Positions 8,606 to 15,572 of a DNA stretch of 64,000 nt are shown here, one piece after another. Source of the stretch: Yoonia maritima. Lineage in GTDB: Bacteria; Pseudomonadota; Alphaproteobacteria; Rhodobacterales; Rhodobacteraceae. A program made the position numbers and the translations under genes. The stretch lies in assembly GCF_003003285.1 (NCBI RefSeq), contig NZ_PVTP01000002.1, positions 124,001 through 188,000 on the forward strand, read 5' to 3'. The notes below the pieces were generated by a model. It ran no database searches. It was not told the origin of the DNA and saw nothing but the letters and a program-made list of their open reading frames with translations. The stretch's first letter is position 1, and each line of letters begins with the position of its first letter.

Positions 8606-9340
8606 ATGACCAACCTTGGTCGCGCCGTATTGGCCGCATTGATCTATATCGGCATTGTTGGTGTCGCGACTGTTTTCGTATTTCGGGTATTTGCCACGCC
8701 TCTTGATACTGTTTCTGTCATGTGGCGGACGCTTTCGTTGCAAATAATCTTGCTGTTTTTTTGCTATTTGTACGTAAAACGCTACACTGATTGGCACACG
8801 ATCGGATTTCGTAGTTTGAACTGGGGTGCATTGTTGTGGCTGCTGCCAGTCGTTGCATTGGTGCTTGTCATGGGCTTTGTCGTCATAAATACGGTGACCG
8901 CAGGTAATGATTTTTCACTACCTGTTTCGACGGTCGGGCTGTTGGTTGTTGTGCCGTTGTTGGTTGGCTTGACCGAAGAAATTATGTTTCGCGGTATATT
9001 GCTGCGTGCAGCATTAGCCCGGCTGCCCGCGTTTCAAGCCATGTTGTTAAGCGCATCACTGTTTTCATTGATGCACTGCGTAAATGTTTTTACCGGGCAA
9101 CCTGCGTTGGCGACCTTGCAGCACGCCGCATTTGCATTTCTCGTTGGCGTATTCTTAGCCCCAATCGCCCTGAAGCTTGGCAACTTATGGCCGCTGATTA
9201 TATGGCACGCGGCTTGGGACTTTATGATCTATTCAAGCCAGATGCTTGGTGTCGTGCACCACTATGCGCTGATTGGGATTATGATCCAAACCCTTGTCAG
9301 TATTTGGCTTTGGGTGCAGTTGATCGGCGCAAAGCGCTAA
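8606..9340 (+). CDS. CPBP-family intramembrane metalloprotease
   Basis: The 244-residue protein has about seven or eight membrane helices. The family signature EEIMFRG (E-E-x3-R) is near residue 127. Two later motifs, SLFSLMHCVNVF and IIWHAAWDFMIY, hold the second and third metal-ligand histidines. These are all the conserved sites of the CAAX protease/bacteriocin-processing group, so it is likely active. Substrates in bacteria range from peptides to membrane proteins and cannot be told here. Its end overlaps the convergent FadR-type gene by 4 bp. The ribosome site is weak. Confidence 0.87.
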   Translation: MTNLGRAVLAALIYIGIVGVATVFVFRVFATPLDTVSVMWRTLSLQIILLFFCYLYVKRYTDWHTIGFRSLNWGALLWLLPVVALVLVMGFVVINTVTAGNDFSLPVSTVGLLVVVPLLVGLTEEIMFRGILLRAALARLPAFQAMLLSASLFSLMHCVNVFTGQPALATLQHAAFAFLVGVFLAPIALKLGNLWPLIIWHAAWDFMIYSSQMLGVVHHYALIGIMIQTLVSIWLWVQLIGAKR

Positions 9341-10104
9341 CGGGATACTTCTTGGTCTAGCCGTTTTTGGGCGAAGGTTTCGTTTCGGTCCGACTTTTGT
9401 TGATCCGACAAAGATGCCTCGACAAAGTTCAAATGCGCTTCGACTGCGGCACGGGCACCGGCAGGGTCACGGGCTTGCAGCGCATCATTGATCGCACGGT
9501 GTTGGTCCAGCAACGTGTCGCGGGTGGTCCGTTGTTTGAACATGATGGACCGATTATAGAAAACGCCTTCGCGCAGCAGTTCGTACATCGAACGCATCAT
9601 GTGCAGCATGATGATGTTGTGACTTGCTTCGATAATCGACAGATGAAAATCCGCGTCGAGATATGCCTCGTCAGCGGGGTTTCGTTTTTCATGGGCGGCT
9701 TCCATTTTCTGAAAAATGGTGTTGATCACCTCTAGGTCGGTGTCGCTTGCCAACCGTGCGGCACGTTCAGCGGCCAGCCCTTCCATATCGCGCCGAAAGG
9801 CGATGTAGTCGAAGACAGCATCAACATGCGTCGCGAATAGTTTCACAAGGGCAGGGGCAAATGCGGACCCGAGCACATCAGCGACATAGACACCGGCACC
9901 TGCCTTAGAGGTCAGCAGGCCCCGCTCCTGTAAGTCAGCAAGGGCCTCTCGTAGTGATGGCCGTGACACGCCCATACGTTCGCTCAGTTCGCGCTCAGAA
10001 GGGAGCCGTTCACCGGGGCGTAGAATGCCGCGCAGAATGAGCCCTTCGATCTGGCGTATGACGCCGTGCGATAGTTTTTCTTGTTGAACTGGTTCGAATG
10101 GCAT
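9337..10104 (-). CDS. FadR-subfamily GntR regulator
   Basis: The protein has 255 residues. The N-terminal winged helix includes ERLPSERELSERMGVSRPSL (about residues 35-54). The C-terminal all-helical FCD domain (about residues 90-235) holds the metal/effector ligands seen as DADFHLSIIEASHN and later histidines. This pattern is shared with PdhR, LldR and GlcC, which sense organic acids. A palindromic candidate operator lies just upstream. No catabolic gene is adjacent, so the regulon is unknown. Confidence 0.88.
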   Translation of the reverse strand: MPFEPVQQEKLSHGVIRQIEGLILRGILRPGERLPSERELSERMGVSRPSLREALADLQERGLLTSKAGAGVYVADVLGSAFAPALVKLFATHVDAVFDYIAFRRDMEGLAAERAARLASDTDLEVINTIFQKMEAAHEKRNPADEAYLDADFHLSIIEASHNIIMLHMMRSMYELLREGVFYNRSIMFKQRTTRDTLLDQHRAINDALQARDPAGARAAVEAHLNFVEASLSDQQKSDRNETFAQKRLDQEVSR

Positions 10105-10123
10105 TTGGTCCGCCTTGTTGGAT

Positions 10124-10142
10124 TGGTCAATTTATATGACCA
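10124..10142. promoter_or_regulatory. Candidate operator of the FadR-type regulator
   Basis: TGGTCA (10124-10129) and TGACCA (10137-10142) form a perfect inverted repeat with a 7-base spacer. It lies 20 bp upstream of the regulator start. FadR-type regulators typically bind TGGT...ACCA palindromes, although often with a 3-base centre, so the fit is partial. Confidence 0.4.
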
Positions 10143-10163
10143 GGTTGGCGTGTTCACAACGAA

Positions 10164-10190
10164 AAAGGGGCCGCATGATGCGACCCCTTT
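10164..10190 (-). terminator. Intrinsic terminator of the OmpA-like gene
   Basis: Read on the minus strand, AAAGGGGTCGCAT pairs with ATGCGGCCCCTTT (one G-U pair), with little loop. The run TTTTTC follows. It lies 24 bp after the stop codon of the OmpA-family gene. Confidence 0.85.
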
Positions 10191-10213
10191 CGATTAGTCA
10201 TCCCAATGGGCGT

Positions 10214-10873
10214 TTAGCCGTTTGGTGTAATGATGATCTCAACCCGGCGGTTTGCGGCGCGACCTGATGCGTTCAGGTTTGACGCAACGGGCTGGTCTTC
10301 ACCGGCGCCGATTGCGCGGATGCGTGACGATGATACGCCACCACTGCGCAGAACTGATGCAACCGCTTGGGCGCGGCGTTGCGACAGGTCAAAGTTGTAG
10401 GCTGCGGCGCCAGTGTTGTCGGTGTGCCCAACGACGTTCACTGTTGTGTTCGGGTGATTGTTCAATGAACGCGCGACGATCAGCAGTTCATTCTGTGATA
10501 CGCCTGAAACGGCGGTGCTGTCAGTCGCGAACAACAGATCTTGGGAGAGAACAACGCGGAGGTCGGTGCCGTTGTTTGATACGCCTACATCGCTACGCAG
10601 TTGGCGGCGCAGTTCTTCGGCTTGCTTATCAAGGCTGTTACCAATGCCTGCACCCACACCTGCACCGAGCGCGGCACCGACGAGGGCTGCTTGGTTCCGA
10701 TCACGGTTTGATCCGCCATTATTCGCGAGCGCGCCAACTGCGGCACCGCCCAATGCGCCGATCAAGGCACCTTGCTGTGTTTTTTGGTATTCGTTGGGTC
10801 CGCCAGGTTCACAAGCCGCAACAAGAGTTAGCGAAGCAGCAGCTGCAACAAGAGGGAGTTTTGAAAATTTCAT
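10214..10873 (-). CDS. OmpA-family lipoprotein with glycine zipper
   Basis: The 219-residue protein has a lipoprotein signal with lipobox LVAAC (Cys21). A glycine-zipper region follows at about residues 35-85 (GALIGALGGAAVGALA and GAALGAGVGAGIGNSLD). A C-terminal OmpA peptidoglycan-binding domain starts near residue 105, with GHTDNTGAAAYN and NRRVEI. This is the YiaD/Pal-like layout: an outer-membrane anchor that also grips the cell wall. It is a single gene with its own terminator. Confidence 0.93.
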   Translation of the reverse strand: MKFSKLPLVAAAASLTLVAACEPGGPNEYQKTQQGALIGALGGAAVGALANNGGSNRDRNQAALVGAALGAGVGAGIGNSLDKQAEELRRQLRSDVGVSNNGTDLRVVLSQDLLFATDSTAVSGVSQNELLIVARSLNNHPNTTVNVVGHTDNTGAAAYNFDLSQRRAQAVASVLRSGGVSSSRIRAIGAGEDQPVASNLNASGRAANRRVEIIITPNG

Positions 10874-10991
10874 CGTTTCGGTTCCATTCGATATGGGTGC
10901 GCAAATTGCGCGTTCTGGATAACGCAGCTTATGATCTCATTGCCACTGTTATCCAATAACGCATTCGTCATAGGAATGGTTCCGCCTAAAA

Positions 10992-11831
10992 TTAAGGGGT
11001 CGCATCAGCGCGGGCAGATTCCCAAGCGAGAATCGCACGCTTCACTGGAAGCCCCCAATGATAGCCGCCAAGCGCACCGGACTTGCGTAACGCCCGATGG
11101 CAGGGGATCAGCAAGCTAACAGGATTACGCCCGACCGCAGTGCCAACCGCGCGAACGGCTTTAGGATTGCCGATGGATTGGGCGATTTCAGAATAGGTCG
11201 TCACGTGACCTGATGGGATGCTCAGCAATGCCTCCCATACCTTCAGCTGAAATGGTGCCCCGATCATATGAAGCCGGGTTTCACCAGTCATACCCAACGC
11301 GGCAGTCGCCCACGGGGTCAGTAGTTCTGGGTTTTCGACATACGCCGCCTTGGGCCAGCGGGATTTCATATCGGCCATTGCTGGCTCTGGTCCAGCCTCG
11401 GCCGCAAAAGCCAGCCCGCAAATGCCACGATCCGTGCCCATGACCAAAGCAGGACCAAAGAGGCTTTCGAACCAGCCCCACCGGATGGTTAAATCTGCAC
11501 CATCGCGGGCATAGTCGCCGGGGCTCATGGCTTCCCACCGAACGAACAGATCATGCAGCCGCCCGCTACCAGACAAACCGACAGTATGTGCCGTCTCAAG
11601 TGTAGTGAAACGGTCGCGCAAGAGCGTTTTAGCATGGCCCAGTGTCAGGTACTGTTGATAGCGTTTGGGCGAAACACCCACCCACGTTGAGAAAAGGCGC
11701 TGAAAGTGCGCAGGGCTCATGTTCATGTCAGCGGCAAGATCAGCAAGGCTAAGCTGTGTATCGCCAGCAGCGTCAATGGCATCAATCGCACGGCGCATGA
11801 CCTGATAGTGGTAGGGTTCTGTGTGTTCCAT
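10992..11831 (-). CDS. AraC-type regulator fused to O6-methylguanine-DNA methyltransferase (Ada-like)
   Basis: The 279-residue protein has an AraC-type helix-turn-helix pair at about residues 10-110 (LADLAADMNMSPAHFQRLF). The methyltransferase domain follows with the acceptor site IPCHRAL (Cys244) and the preceding VGRNP. It removes alkyl groups from O6-guanine by irreversible transfer to the cysteine. The N-terminal zinc/phosphotriester domain of E. coli Ada is absent, so it cannot be methyl-activated in the same way. It is divergent from nth, another repair gene. A second methyltransferase gene lies at 35190. Confidence 0.92.
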   Translation of the reverse strand: MEHTEPYHYQVMRRAIDAIDAAGDTQLSLADLAADMNMSPAHFQRLFSTWVGVSPKRYQQYLTLGHAKTLLRDRFTTLETAHTVGLSGSGRLHDLFVRWEAMSPGDYARDGADLTIRWGWFESLFGPALVMGTDRGICGLAFAAEAGPEPAMADMKSRWPKAAYVENPELLTPWATAALGMTGETRLHMIGAPFQLKVWEALLSIPSGHVTTYSEIAQSIGNPKAVRAVGTAVGRNPVSLLIPCHRALRKSGALGGYHWGLPVKRAILAWESARADATP

Positions 11832-11924
11832 AGGTGTAATCTAGGTACAACTGCCCCAACGTGCGACCCGAATATTGCGCATCTGCGGCTTGCCCCCTTT
11901 GTCATGAAAAGGCATACCCGCTGA

Positions 11925-12569
11925 ATGGTGAAACAGCTTGATTATCACACGATCCGAGAGATCTTTACGCGTTTCCACGACGCTGAGCCCGAGCCGAAAG
12001 GTGAGCTTGAGCATGTGAACGTGTACACATTGGTTGTTGCTGTTGCACTATCTGCTCAGGCAACTGATGTGGGCGTGAACAAAGCAACCCGCGAATTGTT
12101 CAAGATCGCGGACACGCCGCAAAAGATGCTCGACCTTGGTTTGGAAGGTCTGACCGAACACATCAAAACCATCGGGCTGTTTCGACAAAAGGCAAAAAAC
12201 GTCATTAAAATGAGCCAGATACTCGTTGATGAATTTAACGGAGAGGTCCCGAACTCTCGGGCGGCACTGCAGTCGCTACCTGGTGTAGGGCGCAAAACAG
12301 CGAATGTCGTTCTAAACATGTGGTGGCACCAGCCTGCGCAGGCGGTCGACACGCATATCTTTCGCTTTGGTAATCGAAGTGGTGTTGCTGTCGGTAAAGA
12401 CGTCGATGCTGTCGAACGTGCCGTCGAAGACCATATACCCGCTGACTTCCAGCAGCACGCCCACCACTGGATGATTCTTCACGGGCGCTATACTTGCGTC
12501 GCCCGAAAACCCAAATGCGCGGCCTGTCTAATCCGCGATCTCTGTCTATTTGAGGATAAAAACCTATGA
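11925..12569 (+). CDS. nth: Endonuclease III
   Basis: This DNA glycosylase/AP lyase removes oxidised pyrimidines in base excision repair. The 214 residues contain the helix-hairpin-helix SLPGVGRKTANVV with catalytic Lys124, the catalytic aspartate D142 in VDTHIFR, and a [4Fe-4S] loop of Cys191, 198, 201 and 207 (C-x6-C-x2-C-x5-C). All key residues are present. Its end overlaps the adenosine kinase start by 4 bp (ATGA). It is divergent from the Ada-like gene. Confidence 0.97.
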   Translation: MVKQLDYHTIREIFTRFHDAEPEPKGELEHVNVYTLVVAVALSAQATDVGVNKATRELFKIADTPQKMLDLGLEGLTEHIKTIGLFRQKAKNVIKMSQILVDEFNGEVPNSRAALQSLPGVGRKTANVVLNMWWHQPAQAVDTHIFRFGNRSGVAVGKDVDAVERAVEDHIPADFQQHAHHWMILHGRYTCVARKPKCAACLIRDLCLFEDKNL

Positions 12570-13558
12570 AAAAGTTTCAGGTTGTCGGTATCGGCAATGC
12601 GATGGTCGACGTTCTGGCCCGTGCCGAAGATGCATTCCTAGAAGAGGCCGGGATCGGTAAAGGGATTATGCAACTGATCGACATGGATCGTGCCGTTTCG
12701 CTATATGCGAGCGTTGGTCCTGCGAAGGAAATCAGCGGTGGATCAGCTGCGAATACCATCGCGGGTATCGCGCATCTGGGCGGGCGCACTGCCTATGTTG
12801 GTAAAGTCAAAGACGATCAGCTTGGCGCGATCTTTGCACACGACCTACGTGCGCAGGGGGCAGTTTACGAAACAGCGCTCGCGCCAAAGTCGGAAGAAGC
12901 TGAAACAGGACGCTGCATTGTTATCGTGACGCCAGATGGTGAACGCTCAATGAACACCTACCTCGGCGTGACCGAATTTCTATCACCCGATGACATCGAC
13001 GAAGAACAGATGGCCGAGGCCGAATGGATCTATCTCGAAGGCTATCGCTTTGACGGGCCAGACAGCCACGCCGCCTTTGCCAAAGCGATCAACGCTTGCA
13101 AAGGGGCAGGGGGCAAGGTCTCAATCACGCTTTCCGATCCATTCTGCATCGACCGCCACCGCGACGCTTTCCGCGATATGATCAAAAATCACATCGACCT
13201 GCTGTTCTGCAACCGTGCGGAAATGCTGTCCATGTACCAAACCGATGATTTTGAATCTGCACTCACTAAGGCCGCTGCCGAAGTCGCCGTCGTCGCCTGC
13301 ACGGACAGCGAAAACGGCGTTCACATCCTAGAAGGCGGCAACCGCTGGCACGTACCTGCCGTACCCACGCAAATCGTCGATGCGACCGGCGCGGGCGACC
13401 TATTCGCAGGCGCGTTCCTATGGGCGCTGACAAACGGTTATGACCTGCAAACATGCGGCAAGATGGGCAACATCGCAGCATCCGAAGTCATCAGCCACAT
13501 CGGCGCACGCCCCGAAGCAGACCTAAAGGCTTTGTTTGAGGATCACGGACTGACCTAA
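12566..13558 (+). CDS. Adenosine kinase (PfkB family)
   Basis: This 330-residue sugar/nucleoside kinase has the N-terminal pattern VGIGNAMVDVLA, the substrate motif GGSAANT (about residues 58-64) and the ATP/catalytic motif DATGAGDLF with catalytic Asp278. The pattern fits alphaproteobacterial adenosine kinases, which make AMP from adenosine, better than ribokinase or fructokinase; the exact substrate is inferred. It is translationally coupled to nth. The integrase relic of the tRNA-Ser scar begins 22 bp after its stop codon. Confidence 0.85.
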   Translation: MKKFQVVGIGNAMVDVLARAEDAFLEEAGIGKGIMQLIDMDRAVSLYASVGPAKEISGGSAANTIAGIAHLGGRTAYVGKVKDDQLGAIFAHDLRAQGAVYETALAPKSEEAETGRCIVIVTPDGERSMNTYLGVTEFLSPDDIDEEQMAEAEWIYLEGYRFDGPDSHAAFAKAINACKGAGGKVSITLSDPFCIDRHRDAFRDMIKNHIDLLFCNRAEMLSMYQTDDFESALTKAAAEVAVVACTDSENGVHILEGGNRWHVPAVPTQIVDATGAGDLFAGAFLWALTNGYDLQTCGKMGNIAASEVISHIGARPEADLKALFEDHGLT

Positions 13559-13579
13559 GCCACACTGCATCCAGCGCAT

Positions 13580-14071
13580 CTATGGCCGCGGGGTCAAAAC
13601 GGCTTTCTTCCTTCCAGTATTTGCCGGAAGGAACATAATACACAAGGCGGCGCTCTTCGTTATCCATTGAGCGATATGCTTGCCGTTATTCAAACGGTCG
13701 CCAAACTTTCGTTGGTGTACCCGCTTTGCCATCACCTCAAAGGTAAGGTCTTTCCCATCCACGGCTCGCGTGTGGGCTTTCGGATTTCCACCCAATGCAG
13801 CAACACGCCTCATATCGAAGGCTTTGGCGCGGGCGTCTGCCAGCGAAATCACTGTCGCAGACCCCAAGCCGTAGTCTCGTCTTCGCTTTTTCACAGTGAT
13901 GCGTAGAAGCCAGCGCTTCGCACCGGAGTCATCAACTTGGAGGTACAGCCCTCCACCGTCAGTGTGTCGCCCCGCAGGGGCCACCTTCACAAACGCCGCA
14001 GTCAGCCGTTTCTCAATGTGAGGCCCAGACTTTTTGCCCAAGCGACCCGTGTCTACGTAAGAACCATCCAT
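13580..14071 (-). pseudogene. P4-type integrase, N-terminal relic
   Basis: The reading frame from MDGSYVDTGRLGKKSG carries the arm-binding domain of P4/DUF4102 integrases: RLTAAFVKV, then DGGGLYLQVDDSGAKRWLL, YGLGSATVISLADARAKAF and the start of the core-binding domain (LTFEVMAKRVHQRKF, NGKHIAQWITK). After that the family pattern is lost. The frame ends near 13580 with no catalytic domain. A full protein would need about 250 more residues. It starts about 125 bp from the 3' end of tRNA-Ser and points away from it, the normal place for a tRNA-targeting integrase. An upstream extension of the frame to 14188 is possible. Confidence 0.75.
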
Positions 14072-14197
14072 TTTTTCATCCCACAAATTACCCCACAAAC
14101 TTGTTGTGGTGGATTGAGGCAAGATGTTGTGCTTCGTTAGGTAAAACCGTGGAAACCTCGTGTTTTTTGCAAAAAATGCATTGAACACAGGGGTTTC

Positions 14198-14287
14198 TGG
14201 CGGAGACGAAGGGATTCGAACCCTCGAGACGGTTTCCCGCCTACTCCCTTAGCAGGGGAGCGCCTTCGACCACTCGGCCACGTCTCC
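14198..14287 (-). tRNA. tRNA-Ser(GCU)
   Basis: The 90-base gene folds as a class II tRNA. The acceptor stem GGAGACG pairs with CGTCTCC. The D-arm is TGGCCGAGTGGTCGAAGGC. The anticodon loop CTGCTAA holds GCT. A long variable arm follows, then the T-arm with GGTTCGAATCC. The CCA end is encoded. A promoter-like pair lies just upstream. The 5' 41 bases are duplicated at 14791-14831. Confidence 0.97.
14247..14287. repeat. 41-bp direct repeat, copy within tRNA-Ser (attachment site)
   Basis: This segment is identical to 14791-14831. It covers the tRNA from the first acceptor base through the anticodon loop. The sequences on both sides of the two copies differ at once. The two copies frame the integrase C-terminal relic, as left and right attachment sites would. 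Confidence 0.85.
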
Positions 14288-14294
14288 ACCGACG

Positions 14295-14324
14295 CGTATA
14301 GCCAACAAAACATAAGGGTTACAA
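14295..14324 (-). promoter_or_regulatory. Promoter of tRNA-Ser
   Basis: On the minus strand TTGTAA (14324-14319) and TATACG (14300-14295) are 18 bases apart. The -10 box ends 7 bases before the tRNA 5' end, a normal layout for a stable RNA gene. Confidence 0.55.
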
Positions 14325-14352
14325 GGCGAAAACCTCCGGTTTTAAAATTTTC

Positions 14353-14712
14353 TTGCCTGGGCAAAAATACCCTCGAAATGGCCCTGAGTGGCACAGAATG
14401 GCACTGGGTTTGGGAAACATTTGGTCAATTTCCCTTACAGGGAAAGCGCTTTGGACTTGGGTTATCCGACAGTTTCACAAGCTCTGTGACGCTGCTGACC
14501 TACCAGAGACGGATGCATCCAATGAAAAGTTTGTCTTCTACAGCCTCAGACACACGTGGGCGACGTGGTTCAGTGCGCAGGTCGGGGATCAGGACCGCTT
14601 GATCGATCGCGGTGGCTGGAGCGATGCCGAAATGGCGCGACGCTATCGCAAGTATCCGACAGCAGATCTCGCGGTCCGGCTACGGGCACATGGATGGGAG
14701 TTCAAACCGTGA
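14353..14712 (+). pseudogene. Tyrosine recombinase (integrase), C-terminal relic
   Basis: The frame keeps only the catalytic end of a phage-type integrase: SLRHTWATWF holds the Arg-x-x-... box II residues R and H, GGWSDAEMARRYRKY holds the box W and the nucleophile tyrosine, and the tail is RLRAHGWEF. The first catalytic arginine and the N-terminal domains are missing, and the start is not supported by a ribosome site. It lies between the two 41-bp repeats and points toward the outer one, so it is the remnant of the integrated element. Its orientation is opposite to the relic at 13580, so the two fragments are not simply one broken gene. Confidence 0.75.
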
Positions 14713-14750
14713 TGGGAAAAATTTGGGAATCGGCAATCAGAGAAACAAAA

Positions 14751-14773
14751 AAGCCGCTGAATTTCAGCGGCTT
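14751..14773 (-). terminator. Strong intrinsic terminator downstream of the tRNA-Ser half copy
   Basis: AAGCCGCTG (14751-14759) and CAGCGGCTT (14765-14773) form a 9-bp perfect stem with a 5-base loop. On the minus strand the stem is followed by TTTTGTTTC. There is no T-run on the plus strand, so it serves leftward transcription, which would come from the truncated tRNA copy. Confidence 0.8.
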
Positions 14774-14790
14774 ACCCAGAGTGTGCGCTG

Positions 14791-14831
14791 CCTTAGCAGG
14801 GGAGCGCCTTCGACCACTCGGCCACGTCTCC
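14791..14831 (-). repeat. Truncated tRNA-Ser copy (5' 41 bases), attachment-site duplicate
   Basis: This is an exact copy of the tRNA-Ser 5' half, ending within the anticodon stem (after GCTAAGG). The 3' half is absent and unrelated sequence (CAGCGCACACTC) follows. It lies 544 bp from the intact gene. It has its own upstream promoter-like boxes and a terminator 18 bases after the break, so it could be transcribed as a short RNA. Confidence 0.85.
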
Positions 14832-14839
14832 GCTGGCGC

Positions 14840-14869
14840 AGTCTATCAGCAATGAAGATCGGATCACAA
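14840..14869 (-). promoter_or_regulatory. Promoter-like boxes before the truncated tRNA-Ser copy
   Basis: On the minus strand TTGTGA (14869-14864) and TAGACT (14845-14840) are 18 bases apart. The -10 box ends 8 bases before the first tRNA base. The layout matches that of the intact gene, although the sequences differ. Confidence 0.5.
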
Positions 14870-14936
14870 GCAGAAATTGCGATTTTGTGCGCTGTTTTTG
14901 GCGCAGGCCGACTGAGGCCGGTTTTTGCGGAAATCC

Positions 14937-14965
14937 TTGCAATTGATGTGCTCATTTCGTATATT
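14937..14965 (+). promoter_or_regulatory. Promoter of the GbsR-type gene, probably leaderless
   Basis: TTGCAA (14937-14942) and TATATT (14960-14965) have an ideal 17-base spacer. The start of transcription would fall at about 14972, on the A of the ATG itself. No ribosome site exists upstream. Confidence 0.55.
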
Positions 14966-14980
14966 TCTGTTATGACAGAA
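14965..14980. promoter_or_regulatory. Candidate operator over the GbsR start
   Basis: TTCTGT (14965-14970) and ACAGAA (14975-14980) form a perfect 6-bp inverted repeat around a 4-base centre. It covers the end of the -10 box, the predicted transcription start and the start codon, a suitable place for self-repression. Confidence 0.5.
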
Positions 14981-15532
14981 GTTACACAAATAAATCGCCC
15001 GGAAGCAGTTGATCAATTTATCCTTTATTGGGGTGATATGGGCAGCCAGTGGGGTGTTAATCGTTCGGTCGCGCAGATCCATGCTTTGTTGTATCTTGCG
15101 ACCAAGCCGATGAATGCAGAACAAATTTCAGAGGCTCTGGGTATTGCGCGGTCTAATGTGTCGAACTCACTTAAGGAGTTGGTCGCATGGCGTTTGATCA
15201 GGCGCGTTCCGATTGCGGGTGATCGTCGGGAACATTTTGAAGCCGAGGTGGACGTTTGGGAGATGGCTATGCGCATCGCGCAGGGCCGTCGCGAGCGCGA
15301 GATTGATCCTGCGGTTTCCGCGATTGATCAATGCGTCGCGCGTGCTGAGGTCGACGGGGATGTTGATCCGGTTGCACTGCAGCGCTTGCAGGATATGCAG
15401 AATTTCCTGTCCACGACGACGCGTTGGTACGACCAGATGCTTGGCGTTCCCAAGGCACAGCTTATCAGGCTGATGGGGCTTGGGGACAAGGTGATTAAGC
15501 TGCTCAAATTTGCGGGCGGCAAAGGAAAATAA
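14972..15532 (+). CDS. GbsR/MarR-family transcriptional regulator
   Basis: The 186-residue protein has a MarR-type winged helix at about residues 30-90 (NAEQISEALGIARSNVSNSL), and KELVAWRLIRRVPIAGDRREHF forms the wing. This matches GbsR-type regulators, some of which sense choline for glycine betaine synthesis. An upstream in-frame extension overlaps the tRNA repeat and is not real. The DUF4166 gene follows after 40 bp on the same strand. The start, operator and promoter coincide, so it probably represses itself. The effector is unknown. Confidence 0.85.
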   Translation: MTEVTQINRPEAVDQFILYWGDMGSQWGVNRSVAQIHALLYLATKPMNAEQISEALGIARSNVSNSLKELVAWRLIRRVPIAGDRREHFEAEVDVWEMAMRIAQGRREREIDPAVSAIDQCVARAEVDGDVDPVALQRLQDMQNFLSTTTRWYDQMLGVPKAQLIRLMGLGDKVIKLLKFAGGKGK

Positions 15533-15572
15533 CCCACCGCGGTCAGGTGGGGTGCTGAGTTAGGAACGCGCT

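Noticed and set aside
14137-14394. Open frame of 85 residues across tRNA-Ser
   Set aside because: It runs through the tRNA gene and its promoter; composition and position show it is a chance frame.
14612-14971. N-terminal extension of the GbsR-type protein
   Set aside because: It would cover the truncated tRNA copy and terminator and has no family match; the promoter and palindrome point to the start at 14972.
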